A DNA stretch of 37,178 bases from a virus. The first letter of the stretch is position 1. Each line of letters starts with the position of its first letter. The translations under genes and the position numbers were made by a program. Under the pieces are notes generated by a model that had not been told where the DNA came from, did not search any database, and saw only the letters and a program-made list of their open reading frames with translations. Positions 1-8,425 of this stretch are shown here, one piece after another. The stretch is taken from positions 1 through 37,178 of the IMG/VR virus record IMGVR_UViG_3300018080_008408. One strand, given 5' to 3'.

Positions 1-609
1 ACCCGTTAAATTGTTACAATCCGAATAAAAAACACGCTCATACTTTTCGTACGGCGTGTCAATGACATCTGTAGGTTTTCCAATCATCATGTATTCATCG
101 TTTTGGTTTTGGATCATGGCGAAAGTCACTGGCTGAAGTACTTCTAGTTCAAATATCGGGTCACCTGGTGCTGTTCCTTCGTAGTCGAGGGATACAGCGT
201 CAGATGGAAAAATTGCTTCTTTTTCCGGACCGTATTTGTAGGAGTCTAGACAGAGAAACTTTATTGTTCCATAACCCTTTGAAACAATTTCATTTGGTTT
301 AAAATCCCCTTCTACTACTGCAAAATATATTCGATCTGGTTCATCATCAAAGGTAAGCTCACATGGCTCTTCAGTTATTAACCATGATGCAAAATCTTCT
401 GCTGTTTTTCTTAAATTTAGATCAACAGTTGAAGAAATTTCCACATCAACTTCGATTGTTAATACGTCTGTTTCGCTTCCTTGTAATACAGCTCCAGGAC
501 GACCTGGAATATATAATAGATTCCGTTTAATGGGTGCCCAATATGATCTCCTTTTAGATAATGTCAATACGTAACTCTTCGTAGTTCCATTGAACGAGAA
601 CCCATACAT
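1..609 (-). CDS. Distal tail protein (Dit-like), 3' end cut off by the window
   Basis: The frame is open from an ATG at 609 to the first base, 203 codons with no stop, so the gene runs off the left edge. It begins MYGFSFNGTTKSYV and contains YIPGRPGAVLQG, which resemble the N-terminal domain of the siphovirus tail-component family that includes SPP1 gp19.1-type distal tail proteins. These form the hexameric ring joining the tail tube to the baseplate. It directly follows the tape measure gene, the usual position for Dit. The family call rests on context and these motifs; the missing C-terminal part could carry a fused receptor-binding or carbohydrate-binding domain. Confidence 0.8.
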   Translation of the reverse strand, partial: MYGFSFNGTTKSYVLTLSKRRSYWAPIKRNLLYIPGRPGAVLQGSETDVLTIEVDVEISSTVDLNLRKTAEDFASWLITEEPCELTFDDEPDRIYFAVVEGDFKPNEIVSKGYGTIKFLCLDSYKYGPEKEAIFPSDAVSLDYEGTAPGDPIFELEVLQPVTFAMIQNQNDEYMMIGKPTDVIDTPYEKYERVFYSDCNNLTG

Positions 610-617
610 CTAAACAC

Positions 618-3600
618 CTACCCTCTAAACGTCTTAGTCCTGTCTTCATTAAATTGTTGTTGTTCTGTCACGTATGGTTCCACCATTCTACCTACCTCAC
701 GTTCATTCATCACCACAGTTGCATTAAATCCTCTTGCAATCCCTCGTTCAATCTGACGTAACAAATCTATAACTCTTTCATCAACAATTGGTGAGGAATT
801 GCGATTACTGAATCCTGCATCAATCATTCTCATTAAATTAGCTTGTTGAGCCTCTGTTAGAACCATTTCATTGCGAAGTAAGCGCACATCAATTTCATTG
901 TGCATTGGTGCATTAGCAAACCATGAAGCCAGTCCTCCTGTATGAAGTTGTGGCATTTGTCCACGACCGACGATTCCGCCTGTGTGATATTCAGAATTTC
1001 TACCAGAAGAATGCTGTAGCTTTACAATTTGATATTTTCTCTCGTTAATTGTAATATCTTTATAAATTGGTTTCCCCAACAGACTATTCATTCTAGAAGC
1101 TTCTCCGATGATGTCACTTATTCTCCTGCGAACTGATTGAAGGTTAGATAATTGTTTGTCAATTTCACGAACAGCTTCTCTATATGCTCCTGTTTTCTTA
1201 TCTGCTGCCTTTGTATTGAGTTCCAAGCTCTCTTTTTCTTCTTGAAGCCTAGCAATTTCACGATCAAGCATCATAAGGCCTTCACCTTTTTTGAAATTTA
1301 TCCCTGCTTGTCTTAATTCCAATTCAATCATTTGTTGTTTAATTTTATCTAGCTTCCCGATTTCTTGCTTAATTTTATCTAGTTCTTTTGATTTTTCGAC
1401 TACTAAGTTTGCAGATTCATCACGTTGCTTTTTTAATTCTTCCAGCTTTTTCTTTTCAAGTGCTAGTTTAAAAGTAAGTCGATTGGCTTCACTTTCGTCA
1501 TTATTTTTCTTTGCTATAGCTAGTTGTTCTTCAAGTTTCTTAATTTTTTCCCTTTGAGAGTACTCTTCTTTGTCTAAACTATTCATTTCTTCCTTTATTG
1601 ACTTAATATCGTTCATTAGACGCTTTTCGTCTGTCAATAATTGCTTCATATTCGCTTCTGCTTTTGCCTTTTGAGCCTCGAGTTCTAAACGAATCATCTC
1701 TACTTGTTCTGAGTTAAACGCTTTTGCTTTATCTGTATTTTCGAGTAACACATTCCCTTGTTCGGTTAATGCAGTAGATGAATCTGGAACAACTTCTAAA
1801 ATTTGATTGTTTAAGTCTATCAATCTTTGCATTTCGTCATTTGATAAACCCGACTTCTCTCTTAATTGCTCTTGTTCTTTTCGTAAATTTTCAATTATTT
1901 TTGGATCAGCTGTTTTTTGTAGCTTTGAATTGATATCTACAAAACGAGCTAGTTCATCATTTGTTAGACTTGCTTTATTGCGAAGATCTTCATATTCCGA
2001 AATGATTGACTCTAACTTATCTTGTTCTTTACTTAATGATTCTACTGTTTCTAAACTTACTTCACTCAAACGCTTTTTGTTTTGTGAAATACCAACAAGT
2101 AGACCACCTATAATAGATAAACTTGTAATCATCCAGCCGGCTGGCCCCATTGAAAATGACAGTGTTCTTAATACTCCTATCAATTTAATGACTGATGAAC
2201 CAACTAAACCTATTGCTGCAGCTGTTCCTGCCATTTTCACACCCGTTGAAACCGTAGCAGGATTTAACTCTCCGAGCGTACGTACCATGTCTGTTCCAAC
2301 ACGTACAACTTCAGTAAATATAGGTAAAAACTCTTCACCAAGTTCAATTCCCGTTCCTTGTAAAGCAGATTTGAATTCTTCAAAGGAACCTAATAAATTA
2401 TCCATTTGAGTTTTAGCAACCCGATCAGCTGTCCCACCTGCATCCTTTAATTCTTTTGTATAATCTCTTAATGCACCTTCTCCCTGTTCGATTAATGCTA
2501 TAAAACCACTTGCTGCTTCTGTTCCTACTAACTGTGCAATGGTAGACGTTTTTTGAGCATCTGTCATTCCTTCTAGTTTTTCAGCAATATGACCAATAAG
2601 TTTAGGCAAAGGCTTCATTTTACCATTTGCATCTGTCACTTTAATTCCCAGCTTATCCATTGCCTTTTCAGTTTCACCAGTTGGACTTGCTAATGATAAT
2701 AGAGAAGCTCTTAAAGCTGTACCTGCCATGGAACCTTGTATTCCTGCATCACTCATCTTTGCCACAGCAGCAGCTGTCTCTTCAATACTCAAACCTAATG
2801 ATGCTGCCACCGGAGCAACATACTTCATAGCCTCACCTAATTGAGGTAAGTCAGTATTGGCACTTGTCATTGTTTTAACTAACACATCTACTGCATGACT
2901 GGTATCCTCAGCTGAGATGCCAAACCCCGTCATAATGTTTGATACAATATCTGCTGATCGTCCGAGATCAATTTGAGCCGCTGCTGCAAGATTGAGAACG
3001 GAAGGCATGGCGCTTAATATTTCATTCACATCAAATCCAGCCATAGATAGAAATTGCATACCTTCTGCAGCTTGAGAAGCGCTAAATTGCGTTGTTTCAC
3101 CTAATTCTTTTGCCTTCTCTTTTAGTGCCTCAAATTCTTGTTCGGTAGCACCGCTGATTGCCTTAACTCGAGACATGGCCTTTTCAAAATTAGCTGCAAC
3201 TCCAACGCTAGCTCCGACACCGGCAACAATGGCAGTTCCTATTGCCAATGACGCGGTTCTTATTTTATTTAAATCTTCTTCGAGGTTATGTGTAGTTTTA
3301 CTTGCCTTCTCAATTTCTTTAGCTAATTTATCGATTTCTTTACTATCCAAACCTAGCTTTTTTAATTCTTCTCTAACTTCGTTAAAATCCTTTTCTAGTA
3401 GTTTGGGATTAGCTTTCTTAATTTTCTCATTTATTTTGTCTATTTGAGAGGAGGATAATCCTACATCTTTTAAGGATTTATTTAAATTTTCAAATCCTTT
3501 GTTTGTATCTTTAGCTGCCTTGCCAGTTTTTTTCATTTCTTCTTTGGCATCATTCATACCCTTTTTGAATTGTTCAGCCTCGAGTAATAACTTAGCTCTT

Positions 3601-3620
3601 AGAGCTCCGATATCTTGCAA
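618..3620 (-). CDS. Tail tape measure protein, TP901 family
   Basis: A 1000-residue protein that sets tail length and is thought to be released during DNA ejection. The N-terminal ~120 residues are charged and coiled-coil-like. Residues ~130-330 are the TP901 tape-measure core (FEKAMSRVKAISGAT, TQFSASQAAEGMQFLSMAG, AGIQGSMAGTALRASL). A hydrophobic stretch lies near 465-515, followed by a long coiled coil rich in K, E and L (~530-830). The C-terminus has two HTGG motifs (YHTGGIVG, LHTGGLA). The start is TTG at 3620, chosen because AGAAGGGAGG lies eight bases upstream; a nearby ATG at 3627 is out of frame. It follows the tail chaperones, as in most siphoviruses. Confidence 0.95.
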   Translation of the reverse strand: MQDIGALRAKLLLEAEQFKKGMNDAKEEMKKTGKAAKDTNKGFENLNKSLKDVGLSSSQIDKINEKIKKANPKLLEKDFNEVREELKKLGLDSKEIDKLAKEIEKASKTTHNLEEDLNKIRTASLAIGTAIVAGVGASVGVAANFEKAMSRVKAISGATEQEFEALKEKAKELGETTQFSASQAAEGMQFLSMAGFDVNEILSAMPSVLNLAAAAQIDLGRSADIVSNIMTGFGISAEDTSHAVDVLVKTMTSANTDLPQLGEAMKYVAPVAASLGLSIEETAAAVAKMSDAGIQGSMAGTALRASLLSLASPTGETEKAMDKLGIKVTDANGKMKPLPKLIGHIAEKLEGMTDAQKTSTIAQLVGTEAASGFIALIEQGEGALRDYTKELKDAGGTADRVAKTQMDNLLGSFEEFKSALQGTGIELGEEFLPIFTEVVRVGTDMVRTLGELNPATVSTGVKMAGTAAAIGLVGSSVIKLIGVLRTLSFSMGPAGWMITSLSIIGGLLVGISQNKKRLSEVSLETVESLSKEQDKLESIISEYEDLRNKASLTNDELARFVDINSKLQKTADPKIIENLRKEQEQLREKSGLSNDEMQRLIDLNNQILEVVPDSSTALTEQGNVLLENTDKAKAFNSEQVEMIRLELEAQKAKAEANMKQLLTDEKRLMNDIKSIKEEMNSLDKEEYSQREKIKKLEEQLAIAKKNNDESEANRLTFKLALEKKKLEELKKQRDESANLVVEKSKELDKIKQEIGKLDKIKQQMIELELRQAGINFKKGEGLMMLDREIARLQEEKESLELNTKAADKKTGAYREAVREIDKQLSNLQSVRRRISDIIGEASRMNSLLGKPIYKDITINERKYQIVKLQHSSGRNSEYHTGGIVGRGQMPQLHTGGLASWFANAPMHNEIDVRLLRNEMVLTEAQQANLMRMIDAGFSNRNSSPIVDERVIDLLRQIERGIARGFNATVVMNEREVGRMVEPYVTEQQQFNEDRTKTFRG

Positions 3621-3636
3621 CTGCCATACCTCCCTT

Positions 3637-3948
3637 CTATCTGAATCTATTTGCTCCCATATTGGTTAGTAATCGTAAATGTTCGAATTTTTCACGATCA
3701 AATTGATTATTTTTCTCTTGTACTTCCAATATTTTTGTAATCTTTTCAATAAACTTTTTGAATTCTTCATCTTCTAACGAACGACTATTGGTAGCGAGTT
3801 GAATTATGACTTTTTCAAACAATTCCTTATGCTTTTCTTTCATTTTTTCTTCTAACATATGGGGAATATCCACCATATAAAATTCGTTTTCAATAACAGA
3901 TTGTGATACTCCAAGAATAATTGCAGCGCGAATTAAAAACTCATCCAC
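3637..3948 (-). CDS. Tail assembly chaperone, downstream frame (GT-type extension made by -1 frameshift)
   Basis: This frame probably has no start of its own. The GTG at 3948 lacks a good ribosome binding site, and the frame stays open upstream to 4008, where it joins the -1 frame of the preceding gene. Shifting at the slippery site at 4008-4014 would give a 238-residue fusion: 115 residues from the upstream frame plus 123 from this one, with the junction reading IKKREKPSAGTKQNG. Lambda G/GT-type chaperones coat the tape measure protein and recruit tube subunits; the T part contacts the tube protein. The sequence here is helical and charged. Position between tube protein and tape measure fits exactly. 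Confidence 0.85.
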   Translation of the reverse strand: MDEFLIRAAIILGVSQSVIENEFYMVDIPHMLEEKMKEKHKELFEKVIIQLATNSRSLEDEEFKKFIEKITKILEVQEKNNQFDREKFEHLRLLTNMGANRFR

Positions 3949-3960
3949 TGGAATATAAGA

Positions 3961-4014
3961 GCCTTCTACCGTTCCGTTTTGTTTGGTTCCGGCAGAAGGC
4001 TTTTCACGTTTTTT
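3961..4014 (-). promoter_or_regulatory. Programmed -1 ribosomal frameshift signal
   Basis: On the minus strand the heptamer A AAA AAC (4014-4008) lies in the zero frame of the upstream chaperone gene. Seven bases later begins an 11-pair stem: GCCTTCTGCCG (4000-3990) with CGGTAGAAGGC (3971-3961), including one G-U pair, around an 18-base loop. The zero-frame TAG (3968-3966) lies in the 3' arm. Slippery heptamer, spacer, stem and an open -1 frame are all present, so this is read as a functional recoding site and not a sequencing error. Confidence 0.9.
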
Positions 4015-4352
4015 ATTACATCTCTCAAATTATTCTTTTTTACGGTTCTTACTAAATAATCGATGATTTCATCTGTGCCTGCATGTTCATCGAGATAGCT
4101 CTTCTCAATACCACTAAGCACAGAAACAATTTCAACAATCTCATCCATTGCTAATTCGCTTGCGCTAATAACATATGAGTAAAATTCTTGTTTTGGAGCA
4201 AGTAACACTTGCACGATAAGACCAGGTAATTTATCAACAGTTGAGAATAGCTTTCTCCACATATTCGGAGTCAGTTTTTTTACCTCTACTCGCTTATTTC
4301 CTAGGTACAAAGTGTTTTCATTAGTAAAATGATTTTTTAAAATGTTTTTCAT
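3966..4352 (-). CDS. Tail assembly chaperone, upstream frame (G-type)
   Basis: A 128-residue protein between the tail tube and tape measure genes, starting at an ATG preceded by TTGGAGG. The sequence (NENTLYLGNKRVEVKKLTPN near the N-terminus) looks like the short chaperones of Gram-positive siphoviruses. It ends NVKSLLPEPNKTER at a TAG just past a slippery heptamer, so most ribosomes make this short form and a fraction make the 238-residue frameshift product. It is expected to bind the tape measure during tail assembly and to be absent from the virion. The role is inferred from position and the frameshift architecture; I cannot name the sequence family with certainty. Confidence 0.85.
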   Translation of the reverse strand: MKNILKNHFTNENTLYLGNKRVEVKKLTPNMWRKLFSTVDKLPGLIVQVLLAPKQEFYSYVISASELAMDEIVEIVSVLSGIEKSYLDEHAGTDEIIDYLVRTVKKNNLRDVIKNVKSLLPEPNKTER

Positions 4353-4370
4353 ACTTAAACCTCCAATTTA

Positions 4371-4394
4371 AAAGAGAGCTTAAAAGCCCTCTTT
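4371..4394 (-). terminator. Stem-loop between tail tube and chaperone genes
   Basis: Minus-strand AAAGAGGGC pairs with GCTCTCTTT over nine pairs (one G-U) around TTTTAA, followed by a weak TTAAATT tract. It sits just after the major tail protein stop. Probably a partial terminator or mRNA 3'-end stabiliser that raises the ratio of tube protein to downstream products. Confidence 0.6.
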
Positions 4395-4400
4395 CAACCT

Positions 4401-4940
4401 CTAAGCAATTGTTACTGACTCATCACCTAAGAAATACAGCAACCCATTGCTATCTGGATATCCTACAAAGGTAATATTCACAATTCGTTCATTATCTGAG
4501 TTATAGGTCACATCCATATCCGCCATTGGGGACGCAATTGGTATCGTGATGTAGTCATTTGGAGTCGTCCCTTCTGATGTGGGTTTAACGACTAATTTAT
4601 CTGCGTTACCAAGTAGATCAAAACCAGCATTAGCGTATACCTCAAGTTTTTTCTTGATATTTTGAGGGTCTGTATCATCTTCACCGTACTTGCTGTCAGG
4701 AGTTACCTTTGATAATTTTTGCAAATCATGTAGAGCAAATGGTACAACTACTTGACAAGTACGCCCCTTTAATACTGATTTAACAGGTGTATCACCAAAT
4801 TGATCCACGGTAACATCTTGTTTATTGGTGTTAACTCGAAATTGAACTCCACCTTTGGTAATGTCAAAAACCGTTGGTGAGGAGGAACCAAACTCAACAA
4901 TCGCTGGTCCAATAGGTACATCAATAATATTGGCAGGCAT
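4401..4940 (-). CDS. Major tail tube protein
   Basis: A 179-residue protein starting MPANIIDVPIGPAIVEFG, with AAAGGGG ahead of the ATG. Content and length fit a siphovirus tube protein: a beta-rich fold with FGDTPVKSVLKGRTCQVVVP early and YNSDNERIVNITFVGYPD near the C-terminus. Tube subunits stack as hexamers around the tape measure. It lies between the tail terminator and the chaperones, the conserved place, and a stem-loop follows its stop, as often seen for abundant structural genes. The call is strong by context and fair by sequence. Confidence 0.85.
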   Translation of the reverse strand: MPANIIDVPIGPAIVEFGSSSPTVFDITKGGVQFRVNTNKQDVTVDQFGDTPVKSVLKGRTCQVVVPFALHDLQKLSKVTPDSKYGEDDTDPQNIKKKLEVYANAGFDLLGNADKLVVKPTSEGTTPNDYITIPIASPMADMDVTYNSDNERIVNITFVGYPDSNGLLYFLGDESVTIA

Positions 4941-4956
4941 TTTTCACTACCCCTTT

Positions 4957-5364
4957 CTATGTTAAAAATGGTTGTAACTTAAATCTAAAGTTAGTTGAAA
5001 ACATTGGTCTATCTTTTTCGTCTAGACCAATTGGTATAGGATTACTTTGCATTGACCGACTTTCGTAAATATAATTACTACCAATCGTGTAATGAAGTTT
5101 ATGGTCTAATAGATTAATTAAACTCTTAGCCAATTGTTCTGTCGAGTCCATTTCGGTGAAATCAGTTTTATAATTTTTCCCTTTCACAATTACTTGGAAA
5201 GTAGGATATTGAATAGGAAGATCTCGATCTGTTTCTCCTCCACCTGTACCAAAAACAAAAAGAGCCGGTAATTGGCTCTCTTCCAAATCTGGTATGAAGT
5301 TGGGATCAGGATAAACATTATAACCTTCGCTAAGCAGGTATTCTATTAATTCTTTTGCTCTCAT
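4957..5364 (-). CDS. Tail terminator / minor capsid-type protein
   Basis: A 135-residue protein beginning MRAKELIEYLLSEGYNVYPD, with GAGGTG before its ATG. The ELIEYLLSEG opening and the PALFVFGTGGGETDRDLPIQ segment followed by FQVIVKG match the small tail-terminator (minor capsid) proteins of Gram-positive siphoviruses. These cap the tail tube when the set length is reached and then bind the head connector. It is nine bases downstream of the HK97 gp10-like gene and just before the tube gene, the standard order. Family assignment is by memory of the pattern. Confidence 0.75.
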   Translation of the reverse strand: MRAKELIEYLLSEGYNVYPDPNFIPDLEESQLPALFVFGTGGGETDRDLPIQYPTFQVIVKGKNYKTDFTEMDSTEQLAKSLINLLDHKLHYTIGSNYIYESRSMQSNPIPIGLDEKDRPMFSTNFRFKLQPFLT

Positions 5365-5373
5365 AATCTCACC

Positions 5374-5817
5374 TCAAAAAGTGAGTGCAGCTCGTAACTC
5401 TTCGATAATAAGCTTCTCATTAATTTTTATAGCGTTTTCTAAAAACTTTTTACCTGGCATATAGCCCTTATACATACCTTTACTCTTCGTTTTAGGGCCA
5501 GGGGACATATAGACTACTTTTCCGGTTTTAGTTTTACGGAACCCTTCGTGTTGAACTACTGCATAGTCATCTACATCAGGACTTGTTCCGAATTCAATAT
5601 ACATACTCTTAATCAATCGCTTTACATTTCCTACAACAAGTTCGGCTTCTAAATCCCCTGAATCTATGGGTGCCAACCTTTTGGCATCATCAATCACTTT
5701 ATCTGCTAAACGCTTAAGGGTTCTTTCAATCTTTCTATCTATTTCTTTTTCAATCTGATCTAAACGACTAAGCATCGCTTCAATGCCCTCTATATTGAAA
5801 CTGTATTGATTAGGCAT
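5374..5817 (-). CDS. HK97 gp10-like tail/neck protein
   Basis: A 147-residue protein that overlaps the upstream connector gene by eight bases. The segment DDAKRLAPIDSGDLEAELVV at residues ~52-71 is the hallmark of HK97 gp10-type neck or tail-completion proteins (typically K-x-x-A-P-x-D-T/S-G-x-L), followed by YIEFGTSP and the basic loop GKKFLENA near the end. Members are virion or assembly components at the head-tail joint. The first ~45 residues are helical. Recognition is good; the exact role (tail completion or neck) is less sure. Confidence 0.8.
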   Translation of the reverse strand: MPNQYSFNIEGIEAMLSRLDQIEKEIDRKIERTLKRLADKVIDDAKRLAPIDSGDLEAELVVGNVKRLIKSMYIEFGTSPDVDDYAVVQHEGFRKTKTGKVVYMSPGPKTKSKGMYKGYMPGKKFLENAIKINEKLIIEELRAALTF

Positions 5818-6127
5818 AAACGATCACCTTCTTTATGTTGTCAGTCCCAAGATATTTTTTGATTTCGATATGACGTGCATCATATCTAACGTCAACACCT
5901 AGTGCATTCGTGTACATAAAATAATCCTGTGTTTTCACCTCTTGAGGACCTTCAAGATGAATTTCAGCAATAGATTGAACTTCTTCACCTTTAGCGTTTT
6001 TTATCATCTTTTGTTCTTCGACAACTTTTGCTTTTTTAGGAACCGGATTATAGTCAGTTACCCGATTCCAATTGTCGAGAATAGCTTGATAATGTGTTAT
6101 ATCGGCAGGGTATCCAAATAGACTCAT
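5810..6127 (-). CDS. Head closure (stopper) protein
   Basis: A 105-residue protein starting MSLFGYPADITHYQAILDNW, overlapping the previous gene by four bases (ATGA arrangement). Gene order (capsid, adaptor, this gene, gp10-like, tail terminator) and size match the SPP1 gp16-like stopper, which sits below the adaptor, closes the DNA channel and binds the tail. The central FMYTNALGVDVRYDARHIEI region is plausible for the family's beta-barrel. Inference is mainly from position. Confidence 0.65.
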   Translation of the reverse strand: MSLFGYPADITHYQAILDNWNRVTDYNPVPKKAKVVEEQKMIKNAKGEEVQSIAEIHLEGPQEVKTQDYFMYTNALGVDVRYDARHIEIKKYLGTDNIKKVIVYA

Positions 6128-6486
6128 AGTAACATACCGCCTTCAAGCAAAATCGTTTCTTCCTCAAGTTCGAATGATGGAGTTCCCAGAATTTCTCTTA
6201 CTTCAGGTGAAACCTTGTCTCTTTTGTCATACTCAATACGGTCTCCATCCTCGCTAATATGCTTAATACCCTGCTTTTGATATTTGACAACGGGATCTAA
6301 GCCTTGAAGTTCCCAAATTGCTTGATAAGCCACTAGCTCATCATTTAATTCAACTTCTGGATACCATCGTTCAAGATTGCGTATAGCTTGTGTAACAGCT
6401 ACTTGTTGTTTTGAAGACTCATCCCATGCTTTTGAATCTAAGACATTCGCTTGAATCCATGAATTAACGGAATCAACAGTGATCAT
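6124..6486 (-). CDS. Head-tail adaptor (connector) protein
   Basis: A 120-residue, largely helical protein. It starts MITVDSVNSWIQANVLDSKA and has ATQAIRNLERWYPEVELNDE-like content resembling the PBSX YqbG / SPP1 gp15 type of head-tail connector that docks on the portal ring. AGAGGTGATCGATA precedes the ATG. It begins the connector cluster after the capsid gene and a 49-residue accessory gene, and its stop overlaps the next start. Context makes the connector role likely; the precise family is less certain. Confidence 0.7.
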   Translation of the reverse strand: MITVDSVNSWIQANVLDSKAWDESSKQQVAVTQAIRNLERWYPEVELNDELVAYQAIWELQGLDPVVKYQKQGIKHISEDGDRIEYDKRDKVSPEVREILGTPSFELEEETILLEGGMLL

Positions 6487-6498
6487 TATCGATCACCT

Positions 6499-6648
6499 CT
6501 ATTTCTTCTCTTGTTTTGTTTGAATTTCTTCAGCAACACTTAAATGAATTAGACGTTGACCCTCTTCTTCCTTAATCCGTTTCAATTCGTCTCCTGGACC
6601 GTATTGTTTTCCGTTATGTTTGACATTCCCCTTAATCTTCACATCCAT
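6499..6648 (-). CDS. Small phage protein of unknown function (49 aa)
   Basis: Starts MDVKIKGNVKHNGKQYGPGD at an ATG with AAGAAAGG about nine bases upstream, and stops at TAG 6501-6499. The K-G-N-V-K-H-N-G-K-x-Y-x-P-G-D pattern recurs in short proteins encoded beside phage capsid genes and suggests a small beta-hairpin or SH3-like fold, with a charged helical tail (KRIKEEEGQRLIHL). It lies between the major capsid and the adaptor. I cannot assign a function; a structural or accessory role in head completion is a guess. Confidence 0.75.
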   Translation of the reverse strand: MDVKIKGNVKHNGKQYGPGDELKRIKEEEGQRLIHLSVAEEIQTKQEKK

Positions 6649-6675
6649 CACCTTCACCCTTTCTTACATAATTAA

Positions 6676-6700
6676 AGGGTATCAGTAGAACTGACACCCT
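6676..6700 (-). terminator. Stem-loop after the major capsid gene
   Basis: Minus-strand AGGGTGTCAGT pairs with ACTGATACCCT (11 pairs, one G-U) around a three-base loop, followed by TTTAATTAT. It lies just past the capsid stop. The poor U tract suggests partial termination or transcript stabilisation, not a full stop, since connector genes continue downstream. Confidence 0.65.
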
Positions 6701-6709
6701 ATATAATTA

Positions 6710-7780
6710 CTAAATTACCGTTGCTGTAACAACAGAGTCGTTAAATCCAAATGAAGGGAACGCTAAGTTTACTCCGATTGTTTCTACACGAATCGGATGC
6801 TTATTTATCTTACGGAATACGAAAATTCCATTACTATCTGTTTTTTCTGCCTCAATATCATTCATCATTTCTTCTGTTGTCACAGCCCATAAATAATGAC
6901 CTAATGGACCGTCTGGAAGCATGACAAATCGATCTTGTGGAGCCATACGAATTGTTGTGAATGATACTTTACCGTTTGATAATGCTCGATTTTCAACACG
7001 TGCTTGCGTATCGTAGCGAATAACTTTTGGTAAACCAAGGTTATCAAACACTGTGTCCAATTGTTGTTTATTAAGCTGCGGTGGTTGTGCTGTACCAGAT
7101 GGGTTACCAAAGTATTGTTGACGAATTTTTAAGTTTTGTAACAAATACGAGATTACTTTACGTGAAGTAAAGGCTCTTGTTAATTCAATTCCCTTATCAG
7201 CCATTGTTTCCATCCAAGTTTGAATATCTTGAATAGGATTGGAATTTTCTATATCACTCCATAAATCTGTTCCGGAAAGTACCGGTTTTTGATCGGCTGT
7301 GTATCCAAAATCGACGGAGAATTGTACCCCACCTTCTGAATAAGTGACTCCACCTGTAGCAACGGACTGCATAGCAATCCACTCTTTACGTGCCTTGATA
7401 GCATCCACAGCATAGTCTGCATCGTTTAATTGAGTACGACGAATTTCTGCGTACTCATTGTCACGTAGATTTCCTTGTAATAATAGACGGACTAATTTTT
7501 CATCCATTGCACGACCGCGTTGAATTTTAGGAATTGTAATACGTTGACCAGTCATCCCTTCACGACTTCCGTATTCAACTTCTGTTCCAAGTTCTGCGAT
7601 TTGTGCCATTACAGGGAGACGAGAGCCTTCGCGAACCACATCAATGGTTAATTCAGAAGTTTCACGAGCCGGAAAAAGCAATTCGTGCAAATAATTTTGA
7701 GGAGTTGCTAGATTACGAGAATATACTAATAATTCTTCACTTGATAGTGCTTGTTCAAGACTAATTAACTCTGGAGGCAT
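6710..7780 (-). CDS. Major capsid protein (lambda gpE-like family)
   Basis: A 356-residue protein starting MPPELISLEQALSSEELLVY. Features recognisable from the gpE-type capsid family are ELLFPARETSELTIDVVREG, the RGRAMDEKLVRLLLQGNLRD segment and the C-terminal TIGVNLAFPSFG motif. It builds the icosahedral shell around the scaffold. AGAAAGGATG precedes the ATG. The upstream decoration and scaffold genes and downstream connector genes make the standard head module. Stem-loops lie on both sides of the gene, which probably isolate an abundant transcript. High confidence. Confidence 0.93.
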   Translation of the reverse strand: MPPELISLEQALSSEELLVYSRNLATPQNYLHELLFPARETSELTIDVVREGSRLPVMAQIAELGTEVEYGSREGMTGQRITIPKIQRGRAMDEKLVRLLLQGNLRDNEYAEIRRTQLNDADYAVDAIKARKEWIAMQSVATGGVTYSEGGVQFSVDFGYTADQKPVLSGTDLWSDIENSNPIQDIQTWMETMADKGIELTRAFTSRKVISYLLQNLKIRQQYFGNPSGTAQPPQLNKQQLDTVFDNLGLPKVIRYDTQARVENRALSNGKVSFTTIRMAPQDRFVMLPDGPLGHYLWAVTTEEMMNDIEAEKTDSNGIFVFRKINKHPIRVETIGVNLAFPSFGFNDSVVTATVI

Positions 7781-7806
7781 TTATATCATCCTTTCTTATT
7801 TTTGTT

Positions 7807-7834
7807 CAAAATAAAAACCATGGCATTACCATGG
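7807..7834 (-). terminator. Hairpin with U tract between decoration and capsid genes
   Basis: Minus-strand CCATGG, five-base loop, CCATGG, then TTTTTATTTT. The six-pair stem with a good U tract can terminate part of the transcription before the capsid gene, or mark the 3' end of an upstream message while capsid transcription starts or reads through. Confidence 0.6.
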
Positions 7835-7835
7835 A

Positions 7836-8411
7836 TTAACCAAAAACAATTTGTGTCATTTTACTTTTTAATGTTTCGTCTACAGTTACAGGAATGCGTT
7901 CTGAAATTACTTTTGCAACTTCGTATCCTGCTGCAATATGATCTCCGTCTTTTAAGTTGTACTCATGTTTTAGAATTACTGTTGGATTCTCTCCCCCATC
8001 AGTTGTATAAACCTTGGAACCTGTAGCAAAAGCATTCGAGAATTGAGCTGTGAATGTAATAACGTTCGTTGTATAGTCGATTGAGTCGATAGTCTTTTGT
8101 TCTGTATTTGTACCATTATCAAACGTCAAGATATCTCCTGTAACATATCGTGATGCATCTGCAACTTCTGCGGTTGTATCTGATGCACTTATATCACTAG
8201 CTAATGTTGTTCCAGTGTAAGCACGATATTTTCCATTTGACAGTTTCCCGACTGGCATACCTTTCTTTAGAATTTTGTCCCCGTTTGATTCAGCAGGGAA
8301 CTTAGAAGAATCAAGAGTAATCCCGTTTTGTACTTCACGAACCACTTCATAAGAAGCTAAAATTTCGTAAGAATCCTTTACTTCAAACAGTTGAACAGGT
8401 TGTAATCGCAT
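7836..8411 (-). CDS. Head decoration-type protein with an inserted domain
   Basis: A 191-residue protein encoded between scaffold and major capsid genes, with AAAGGAGG before the ATG. The outer parts (GDKILKKGMPVGKLSNGKYR at ~43-62, then ILKHEYNLKDGDHIAAGYEV near 146-165) resemble head decoration proteins of the lambda gpD type that plug threefold sites. Residues ~65-140 (TTLASDISASDTTAEVADAS onwards) look like an inserted beta-rich domain, so the protein is longer than a minimal decoration protein. An alternative is an assembly cofactor. Family match is by pattern and position. Confidence 0.7.
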   Translation of the reverse strand: MRLQPVQLFEVKDSYEILASYEVVREVQNGITLDSSKFPAESNGDKILKKGMPVGKLSNGKYRAYTGTTLASDISASDTTAEVADASRYVTGDILTFDNGTNTEQKTIDSIDYTTNVITFTAQFSNAFATGSKVYTTDGGENPTVILKHEYNLKDGDHIAAGYEVAKVISERIPVTVDETLKSKMTQIVFG

Positions 8412-8425
8412 GAATTATTCCTCCT

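Noticed and set aside
1807-2409. 200-codon plus-strand frame opposite the tape measure gene
   Set aside because: It mirrors a well-supported gene, lacks a ribosome binding site and has Ser/Phe/Leu-rich shadow composition.
3637-4014. Sequencing error joining the two tail chaperone frames
   Set aside because: The slippery heptamer, spacer, stem and stop placement are all as expected for programmed frameshifting.
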